From: Cellvibrio sp. OA-2007
GTDB lineage: Bacteria; Pseudomonadota; Gammaproteobacteria; Pseudomonadales; Cellvibrionaceae
Length of the DNA stretch: 64,000 nt
NCBI RefSeq assembly: GCF_000953825.1
Contig: NZ_BBUL01000020.1
Coordinates: 340,900 to 404,899 of the forward strand
Direction: 5' to 3'
Below, piece by piece: positions 58,401 to 64,000 of this stretch. A model generated the notes under the pieces. That model searched no databases. It saw only the letters and a list, made by a program, of their open reading frames with translations, and was not told the DNA's origin. How positions within the stretch are numbered: the first letter of the stretch is position 1; each line of letters starts with the position of its first letter. Position numbers and translations under genes: made by a program.

Positions 58401-58521
58401 TGTGAATGGCTCAAACATTCTGGAAGAAATCCAACAAACTTACGTAGAATTTGAAGACCAAAAAGCCTTCCAAAATATCTACGAAGCACGTTGGGCATTG
58501 GGTGCGCGTTTCAAATTCTAA
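55486..58521 (+). CDS. TonB-dependent receptor, polysaccharide-uptake type
   Basis: A 1011-residue outer membrane receptor. The signal peptide runs to about residue 35 (GVQA-Q), followed by a TonB-box-like segment (IEEVLVQGVRAAQ), the plug (about 45-190, with DSLQRIPGVQVTR and IRGLGN) and a 22-strand barrel ending RWALGARFKF with the required terminal Phe. The TonB-box and plug features are typical of Caulobacter- and Cellvibrio-type receptors for oligosaccharides. It is co-oriented with and close to GH9, and followed by halogenase genes; substrate is likely a carbohydrate but not proved. Confidence 0.93.
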   Translation: MRNTLRDAIRMVNRKVVLCGSAATLAMLASGVQAQENIEEVLVQGVRAAQESAINTKRNAVSVVDGISAEDIGKLPDVTISDSLQRIPGVQVTRTAGEGGPVQIRGLGNVGTSLNGETFLSATTIDQSAADFGDLPSTLFSGADIYKSPLATNTATGISGTVNLKTRRPFDMDDGWTFAGTGEVDQGSISKENDPTFTGLMNWKNDRVGFLVAVATTEKNLATDFNGYFDTSENGGIGATNNTHTWGQTPLGDPNVHHLVPQGFAAFHKAEERHRDGLNASFQADLGEGFELVTDYFYSDQERWNRRAGFSHNNRWQTFAGYATATEYGDDSFTYDGNQWRTVTAFTAEPYRLQSFAQTNYNQENSQNFNAELNYDNDGALTGQVRLTRANANASMRHGYGEGDMLSIDSGSIVTGPGGLIPASQCDTSRGDLVVGAKGGCFAAYAPGGIESRFRIGYDVAGDHPTFSGFDQVVNGGKGMRTVAEYMADVDSYHIGAFSSENNTDRDATLNTFSTRWNYAFDDQPFISSVDFGARNSTRAVESSQFSYFGKLNGGCAAQWKAVDQFAGSASACDSSLAQGELVTGMDQNGKAYSNEFVNYTLLKPTRIDEHNNVIWVDNFGGVKGIPGVWVIDPRDFDDTLAFQEKVFGPQAKVINPGQSFGVELEEFSYFLQANLEYGIVSGNVGLKVIETDLTIVANEVGAQMPHSGTNVDTGDVVTKRSYTDYLPSLNLVADVAEDVKVRVAYGESMMPLNLLQWGGGKSVGRVFNNDCNCMRVANGSLSGNPDLDPIRSKNFDLSAEWYLGSASMMSAGLFKIEIDSFIEDGTVMVDEPDSDGVRRGPWQFNALVQGKGGEVQGLELAAKLAMSDITDAPVLSNMGFDVNYTKSDSSQERKGFNNEELPFVNNSKDTYNLVAWYENEVVSARVAYNFRSPRLITGGNPSTGQQSLYQDDYGQMDVNLTYNVNDQWSVYVNGSNILEEIQQTYVEFEDQKAFQNIYEARWALGARFKF

Positions 58522-58582
58522 GTGGTTGTTTAACCGATTTAGTTAAACCGATTTAGTTAAATGAAATTGCGTTAATCCGCAC

Positions 58583-58620
58583 AAAGCCACGGTGATAACA
58601 CACCGTGGCTTTGTTTTTTC
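58583..58620 (+). terminator. Intrinsic terminator after the TonB receptor
   Basis: AAAGCCACGGTG and CACCGTGGCTTT pair across six bases, then T6. It would separate the receptor from the halogenase genes, unless it is leaky. Confidence 0.9.
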
Positions 58621-58662
58621 CGCTAGAGTAATTGCCAATCAATTTCCGCTGTGGAGCTGTGT

Positions 58663-60177
58663 GTGAGCGAAAACCATCAAATCAAATCAATTGTCATTGC
58701 CGGCGGTGGCACCGCGGGGTGGATGGCGGCGGCAAAACTCAGCCAGCATTTTGCAAAAACCGATATAACCATAACGGTGGTGGAATCCAGTGCAATTGGC
58801 ACTGTCGGCGTGGGCGAAGCAACCATTCCAACGCTGCGCCGCTTTTATCAGTCACTGGGTATGAGCGATATGGACGTGATGCGCAAAACCAGCGCAACCG
58901 TAAAGCTCGGCATTGAATTTAAAGATTGGTACAAACAGGATTCATCGTTTATCCACCCGTTTGGATTATTTGGCCACGAGGCCAACGGAATTCGTTTCCA
59001 TCATTACTGGCTTAAATTACAAGCGTTGGGTGATAAAAGTTTGCTTGAAGAATATTCGCTCGGCATAGCCATGGCGCGCGCCAATAAATTTACTTTTCCA
59101 GCCGAAAACCCATCGTCGCCTTTATCGGTATTTGATTGGGCATTGCATTTCGATGCGAGCAAATTTGCAGAGTTAATGCGCGACTACGCTTTGGCGCATA
59201 GGGTGCGGCATGTAGATGCAAAAATAGAATCGATTCAGCTCAATAGTGCGAATGGTTTTATTCAATCCCTTGCGCTTGATAACCAACAAACTCTTACTGG
59301 GGATTTATTTATTGATTGCACCGGTTTTAATGGCTTGTTAATTAACGGCGCATTAAAAACCGGTTTTATCGATTGGAGTCAATGGTTGCTGTGCGACCGC
59401 GCACTCGCTGTGCAATCGGAATTAGTCGGTGAACCAGCGGTGCGCACAGTCTCTATGGCGCACCCGGCGGGTTGGCAGTGGAAAATTCCTCTGCAGCATC
59501 GGCAGGGTAATGGCCATGTGTACGCGAGCCAATTTATGGATGAGTCTGAGGCTGAAACTATTTTGTTGCAGCATATAGATGGCAAGGTATTACATACACC
59601 GCGCAAATTTAGTTTTACTGCCGGTCGCCGCGCGCAAGCCTGGAATAAAAACTGTATTGCCATTGGTTTGGCAGCAGGATTTTTGGAGCCGCTGGAAAGC
59701 ACCAGTATCGCGCTAATTGAAACCGGGATTGAAAAAATCTGCGGCTCGTTTCCGGTGCCCTATTTTAATCAGCAAAACTGCGACTATTTTAATGAGGTAA
59801 CCGCCACTGAATGGGAGCGCATTCGCGATTTTATTATTTTGCATTACAAGGCCAATCAGCGCACCGACAGCGAATTTTGGCAGTATTGTCGCGCTATGCC
59901 AGTGCCCGATACCTTGCAACAAAAAATGGATGCCTATCAGGCGCGTGGCGAGTTATTGCATTTTCCGTGGGAAATTTTTCACCCGGATTCCTGGCTGGCA
60001 ATCTATAACGGCTTTCATTGCTATCCTGACCAGTACGATAAAAATGTAGAGCGCCTCAACCCCGATTATTTGCAACAGAGTTTAGCGGCTATGCGCAACT
60101 CAATTGCCGCTGCGGTTGCCGATTTACCGGGGCATCAGGAATTTATCAATCAACATTGTAAAGCTGAGTGGGTATAG
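58663..60177 (+). CDS. Flavin-dependent halogenase family protein 1
   Basis: A 504-residue tryptophan-halogenase-family protein. The FAD motif GGGTAGWMAA is at residues 14-23, Lys81 in TVKLGIEF matches the catalytic Lys79 of known tryptophan halogenases, WQWKIP is the diagnostic WxWxIP motif, and the catalytic Glu lies in GFLEPLESTS. All active-site features are intact. GTG 58663 follows GGAG by six bases; a GTG at 58651 is possible. The second paralogue begins 12 bases later, so they are co-transcribed. Confidence 0.9.
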   Translation: MSENHQIKSIVIAGGGTAGWMAAAKLSQHFAKTDITITVVESSAIGTVGVGEATIPTLRRFYQSLGMSDMDVMRKTSATVKLGIEFKDWYKQDSSFIHPFGLFGHEANGIRFHHYWLKLQALGDKSLLEEYSLGIAMARANKFTFPAENPSSPLSVFDWALHFDASKFAELMRDYALAHRVRHVDAKIESIQLNSANGFIQSLALDNQQTLTGDLFIDCTGFNGLLINGALKTGFIDWSQWLLCDRALAVQSELVGEPAVRTVSMAHPAGWQWKIPLQHRQGNGHVYASQFMDESEAETILLQHIDGKVLHTPRKFSFTAGRRAQAWNKNCIAIGLAAGFLEPLESTSIALIETGIEKICGSFPVPYFNQQNCDYFNEVTATEWERIRDFIILHYKANQRTDSEFWQYCRAMPVPDTLQQKMDAYQARGELLHFPWEIFHPDSWLAIYNGFHCYPDQYDKNVERLNPDYLQQSLAAMRNSIAAAVADLPGHQEFINQHCKAEWV

Positions 60178-60189
60178 GTAAAACCGTCT

Positions 60190-61701
60190 ATGCAAATCAC
60201 ACAAAATCCTATCCGCTCGATTGCAATTGTGGGTGGCGGCACGGCGGGTTGGATGGCCGCTGCACTTATCTCAAATATTCTGAAGGGCACAGATACCAAA
60301 ATCACCTTGGTGGAATCACCCGATATTGCCACCATCGGCGTGGGTGAAGCGACGGTTCCTTCCTTTATGGCATTTCTTGCCAGTGCAAAAATAAATCCTA
60401 AAGAATTTATTGAGGCCACTGCGGGTACATTTAAATTGGGTATCCGGTTCGATGATTGGTATCGCAAGGGCAATAATTTTTTTCATCCCTTTGGCCAAAT
60501 CGGTCGCCGTATTGATGGCCACGATTTTTATCAAGTCTGGTTAAAAACGATTGCACAGGGAAGTGAAACGCGGTTAATGGATCATGCACCCGCTGCCATT
60601 ATGGCGGAGCAACACCGCTTTATGGTGGAAACACAGCTGCAAAATACACCGCTGGAAAATTACGGTTACGCTCTGCATTTGGATGCAGTAATGGCGGCGC
60701 GCTATTTGCGCAGCATTGCTCAAGCCAATGGGGTGATGCGTATTGAATCCACTGTCAATACAGTTGCGCAGGATCAGCGTGGTTATATTGCATCAATTAG
60801 TTTGGTTGACGGGCAAAAAATAACGGCAGATTTTTTTATCGATTGCACTGGCTTTAAAGGTTTGTTAATTGAAGAAACCTTGCAGGTTGGTTATGACGAT
60901 TGGTCACACTATTTGCCGTGTAATCGCGCGGTGGCGGTGCAGACGGAAAATATCCATGAGCCTGCGCCCTTCACTGTAGCAACTGCGCGCGATGCGGGCT
61001 GGACCTGGAAAATTCCGCTGCAGCATCGCACCGGCAATGGCTATGTTTTTGCCAGCGATTACTGCTCCGATGACGAAGCGACCCAGACGCTACTAAATGC
61101 TGTAGATGGGCGTTTGGTGAACGAGCCACGCATTATTCCATTTGTGACAGGTAAGCGTAAAAAGATTTGGCACAAGAATTGTTTGGCACTGGGCTTGGCA
61201 TCGGGTTTTTTAGAGCCGTTGGAATCTACCGCAATTCATTTAATCTATCGCACGCTGGTGCATTTTATTCGCAATTTTCCCGATCGGGATTTTATCCCTC
61301 TGTTGGAGCAGGAATGTAACGCACAGATAGATCAGGATTACCTGGAAGTGCGCGATTTTATTATTTTGCACTACTGCACCAGCCAGCGTGATGATACGGA
61401 TTTCTGGCGCTGGTGTAACACTATGCCAATGCCCACGTCGCTGCAGAAAAAAATGGCTGACTTTCGTCAGCGGGGGCAGTTGGAGCGCAACAGCGAAAAT
61501 TTATTTGGTGTAGATAGTTGGTATTCGATTCTGGAGGGAATGCATATTCGGCCTGAAAAATATCATCCGCTGGTAGATGCATTAAACAGTGAAAAATTGG
61601 CTCAGTCTCTAATGCAAGGCAAACAGGCCATTTATGAAATGGCGATGCGTTTGCCTATGCACGGAGACTTTATTAAGCAACATTGCGCCAGCTTGCGATA
61701 A
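60190..61701 (+). CDS. Flavin-dependent halogenase family protein 2
   Basis: A 503-residue paralogue. GGGTAGWMAA at residues 15-24, catalytic Lys82 in TFKLGIRF, WTWKIP and SGFLEPLESTA are complete. The flavin partner reductase is not nearby, so reduced FAD must come from a general reductase. Substrate may be an indole or phenolic, as for receptor-linked halogenases of Xanthomonas and Brevundimonas; that is inference. It is the last plus-strand gene of the pair; the next two paralogues run the opposite way. Confidence 0.9.
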   Translation: MQITQNPIRSIAIVGGGTAGWMAAALISNILKGTDTKITLVESPDIATIGVGEATVPSFMAFLASAKINPKEFIEATAGTFKLGIRFDDWYRKGNNFFHPFGQIGRRIDGHDFYQVWLKTIAQGSETRLMDHAPAAIMAEQHRFMVETQLQNTPLENYGYALHLDAVMAARYLRSIAQANGVMRIESTVNTVAQDQRGYIASISLVDGQKITADFFIDCTGFKGLLIEETLQVGYDDWSHYLPCNRAVAVQTENIHEPAPFTVATARDAGWTWKIPLQHRTGNGYVFASDYCSDDEATQTLLNAVDGRLVNEPRIIPFVTGKRKKIWHKNCLALGLASGFLEPLESTAIHLIYRTLVHFIRNFPDRDFIPLLEQECNAQIDQDYLEVRDFIILHYCTSQRDDTDFWRWCNTMPMPTSLQKKMADFRQRGQLERNSENLFGVDSWYSILEGMHIRPEKYHPLVDALNSEKLAQSLMQGKQAIYEMAMRLPMHGDFIKQHCASLR

Positions 61702-61763
61702 GCCAAATGGGTCCCTGCAGCAGGAATGACGGCTCCTTAATTTGATCCATTAATACCAAGAGG

Positions 61764-63278
61764 CTATTCAAAATCCGGTGCAGCACAATGTTTGCGAATA
61801 AAATCCTCATGGCGAGTGGCCTGTTGTCCTGCTTCTGCCAGCGAGGCTTTTATTTTTTCCAGTTGCACTTTTATATCCGCATCCTTGAAATGATCGATAC
61901 GATTATCCGTGCGTTCCGGGGTAACCGCAAAACCGTGATAAATACTCAGCCAGCTGGATTTTTCAAATGCCTCCGGCTCGTGCTGCACAATATGGCCGCA
62001 GCTTTTAAATAAATCGATTTTGTGTTGCAGGCTGTCGGGAATAGTCATCGATTGACAATAACGCCAGAATTCTGTGTCATCGCGCTGGGTGAGTTTGTAG
62101 TGCAGGATAATAAAGTCGCGGATGCGTTCCATTTCGTGCTGGTGGCGACGGTTTACTTCATTAATCATCGCCGGATCAAACGACATATCCGGGAAAAATG
62201 TCAGTAAATGAGTAATACCGGTTTGGATTAATGAAATGCTGGTACTTTCCAGTGGTTCCAAAAAGCCGGAGGCTAAACCCAGTGCGTAACAATTTTTATT
62301 CCACACCTTTTTGCGGCGACCGGCTTGGAATACAAACGGTTTTGGCTGAGTGAGCGGCGTGCCGCTGATTTTTTCCAGCAGTGTTTCAGTGGCAGATTCT
62401 TTACTCAAAAAGCGGCTGCTAAATACATAGCCGTTGCCCATGCGGTGTTGCAGTGGAATTTGCCACATCCAACCTGCATTCAATGCAGTAACTCGGGTAT
62501 AGGGTGTGGGTTCGCGGGTGTTTGCGCATTGCACCGCTACTGCCGCGTCACACAGCAACCACTCTTGCCAATCTTCATAGCCGGTTTTTAATGTCTCTTC
62601 AATTAATAAACCTTTAAATCCGGTGCAATCAATAAATAAATCGCCCTCCACCGTTTGGCCATTGGCCAGTAGCAGCGAGGTAATAAAACCATCCGCCTCG
62701 CGTAAATTAACCTGTGCTACTTTTTCATCGAGGTGAATGACCCCGCGCGACAGCGATAACTCGCGCAATACCTTGGCATAGAGTGTGGCATCAAAGTGAT
62801 AGGCGTAGGAATAATCGGCTAGGGGATTGTTTGGGTTTTCCCGGGGCTGGGCAAAGCGATTGTGTTTGGCTAATTGGCAGGCGATGGAATAATCGTGCAA
62901 GTGTTCACTGGGATTGTTTTTTTTCAAACGATAAAAATAATGCTGGAATTCAATACCGTTAAAATTGATGCCGTAATCCGCAAAGGGGTGAAAAAATTGC
63001 TCGCCCTGTTTGTGCCAATCTTCAAATTGAATGCCCAATTTAAAACTGGCGCGAGTAGCGCGAATAAAATCCAACTCATCCAAACCGATGGTGTGATTGT
63101 AGTGCACTATGCTGGGAATAGTTGCTTCGCCCACACCTACTGTACCTATGGCGGTAGATTCAATTAGCGTAATGCTCAGCTCCTTGCCCGCAGCAAATTG
63201 CGACAAACTGGCGGCGGCCATCCAACCGGCGGTACCACCACCGACAATAACGACCTTTTTAATCGGTTGATCTAACAC
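61764..63278 (-). CDS. Flavin-dependent halogenase family protein 3
   Basis: A 504-residue paralogue on the opposite strand. FAD motif GGGTAGWMAA at 13-22, Lys80 in SFKLGIQF, WMWQIP, and SGFLEPLESTS are present. Start is GTG (63276-63278) with GGGGA nine bases upstream. It converges with paralogue 2 over 62 bases. It lies 128 bases downstream of paralogue 4 on the same strand, so it may be driven by its own promoter or by readthrough. Confidence 0.9.
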   Translation of the reverse strand: MLDQPIKKVVIVGGGTAGWMAAASLSQFAAGKELSITLIESTAIGTVGVGEATIPSIVHYNHTIGLDELDFIRATRASFKLGIQFEDWHKQGEQFFHPFADYGINFNGIEFQHYFYRLKKNNPSEHLHDYSIACQLAKHNRFAQPRENPNNPLADYSYAYHFDATLYAKVLRELSLSRGVIHLDEKVAQVNLREADGFITSLLLANGQTVEGDLFIDCTGFKGLLIEETLKTGYEDWQEWLLCDAAVAVQCANTREPTPYTRVTALNAGWMWQIPLQHRMGNGYVFSSRFLSKESATETLLEKISGTPLTQPKPFVFQAGRRKKVWNKNCYALGLASGFLEPLESTSISLIQTGITHLLTFFPDMSFDPAMINEVNRRHQHEMERIRDFIILHYKLTQRDDTEFWRYCQSMTIPDSLQHKIDLFKSCGHIVQHEPEAFEKSSWLSIYHGFAVTPERTDNRIDHFKDADIKVQLEKIKASLAEAGQQATRHEDFIRKHCAAPDFE

Positions 63279-63406
63279 TTATCAATCCCCCTGCGGCGTT
63301 TATTCATGCTATTTTTTTAAGCTGGTGCTTTTGTTAGCTTCTGTATTGGCATGATATACGATCTCGCCACTAAGGGGGGCAGTGGCGCAGGAGTATGAGG
63401 TTAGCG

Positions 63407-64000
63407 TTATTCAACAGCGCGCGAGGATTTTGTAAAAATATTGCGCTGCATAAAATGCAGGTGATCGGGCAGTGCTTTAACCGTATTGGCAATACTGGCG
63501 GCAATTGCTTGCAATTCCTGCTCAACGAGTTGCAGATCAAAATCATCTACCACTGGGTGGTAATACTGCGGCTGAATATTAAACCCGGAAAACATTGCCA
63601 GCCAGCTGTTAGTGGCAAAAAAATCCAGCTCGTCCACTTGGGGTTGGCCGGTGGCTTTAAAGTGCTCAATGCGCGCGCTGAGTGTATCGGGAATTGTCAT
63701 GTTGCGGCATTCATCCCAAAAGGCTTGGCCGTGACGCTGGTTGGCGTAGTAGTGCAAGATTAAAAAATCGCGCAATTTCTCCTGCCTTATACGCAAGTTG
63801 TTATTTACTGTATTGACCAGGGTTTGATTAAACTGATTATTGGGAAAATGGTTAAGCAGCAGGGTAAGGCTGGATTGGATTAAATAAATGCTGGTAGATT
63901 CGAGGGGTTCCATAAAACCACTGGCCAGACCCAAACAAAACACATTTTTATTCCACGCCTGTTTGCGCATGCCGGTGGTAAAACGAATAAATTTGGGTTC
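63407..64000 (-). CDS. Flavin-dependent halogenase family protein 4 (partial)
   Basis: C-terminal 197 residues; the frame is open through base 64000 and continues the family sequence (EPKFIRFTTGMRKQAWNKN), so the gene begins beyond the window and the ATG at 63970 is internal. It retains the catalytic-Glu motif SGFMEPLESTS and the conserved LRDFLILHYYANQR. The FAD motif, Lys and WxWxIP lie outside and cannot be judged. Confidence 0.88.
   Translation of the reverse strand, partial: EPKFIRFTTGMRKQAWNKNVFCLGLASGFMEPLESTSIYLIQSSLTLLLNHFPNNQFNQTLVNTVNNNLRIRQEKLRDFLILHYYANQRHGQAFWDECRNMTIPDTLSARIEHFKATGQPQVDELDFFATNSWLAMFSGFNIQPQYYHPVVDDFDLQLVEQELQAIAASIANTVKALPDHLHFMQRNIFTKSSRAVE

Noticed and set aside
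58531..58561. Tandem ACCGATTTAGTTAA after the TonB receptor
   Set aside because: Only two copies of a short AT-rich unit just after the stop codon; no sign of function.
63374..63395. Hairpin CGCCACT/AGTGGCG downstream of halogenase 4
   Set aside because: No T tract follows on either strand, so I do not call it a terminator.

Overview
The window looks like chromosome of a gammaproteobacterium of the Cellvibrio type (Cellvibrionales). Most of it is housekeeping DNA in gene orders also known from Pseudomonas: metX-metW-rdgB-hemW, crc/pyrE, slmA-argB-algC-coaBC-radC-rpmBG, mutM/coaD/rsmD/ftsYEX-rpoH, oxyR-recG, znuBC-zur/znuA, polA/engB/cytochrome c4/dsbA. The right end carries accessory polysaccharide-scavenging genes (a GH9 enzyme and a large TonB-dependent receptor) and four flavin-dependent halogenase-family genes, a combination typical of Cellvibrio and other marine or soil polymer degraders. 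The genus is inferred from gene content only. No tRNA, rRNA, IS element, prophage or CRISPR array was seen.

Layout. 1-7724: methionine acylation (metX truncated by the window edge, metW), ITP/XTP clean-up (rdgB), hemW, a Tat-exported Dabb protein, an orphan lipoprotein, crc and pyrE. 7783-14774: slmA, argB, algC with a long membrane extension, coaBC, radC, rpmB and rpmG; dut, expected between coaBC and algC by comparison with Pseudomonas, is absent. 15010-24894: HDOD protein, PEP-CTERM protein, mutM, coaD, rsmD, ftsY-ftsE-ftsX-rpoH, a DUF423 membrane protein and trmB. 25074-34827: OmpA-like porin, YeeZ-like reductase, oxyR with its own probable binding site, recG, a YbaK-HDOD fusion, hydratase, thioesterase, ZIP transporter and an LpxH-like phosphoesterase. 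34911-38667: zinc uptake genes around a Zur-box-like palindrome. 38970-46288: small secreted protein, polA, a periplasmic binding protein, a non-coding stretch with one strong and one weaker small-RNA candidate, engB, cytochrome c4 and dsbA.

46468-52484 is a five-gene co-directional signalling operon: diguanylate cyclase, cupredoxin-like periplasmic protein, Cache-HAMP-GGDEF-EAL membrane protein, DUF3034 protein and a lipoprotein truncated globin. It reads as an envelope redox or gas sensing module that feeds c-di-GMP, and is the best candidate here for a poorly described system. 52652-64000 follows with the GH9 enzyme, a TonB receptor behind two LacI-type operators, and four halogenase homologues, the last cut by the window end.

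The most informative regulatory finding is between the polA side and engB, where Spot 42 lies in enterobacteria and ErsA in Pseudomonas. There, a sigma-E-like promoter, a CU-rich unpaired segment and a strong intrinsic terminator define an RNA of about 105 nt. A second candidate with the same promoter spacing follows it. Crc and AlgC, which belong to the same regulatory world in Pseudomonas, are encoded in this window too.
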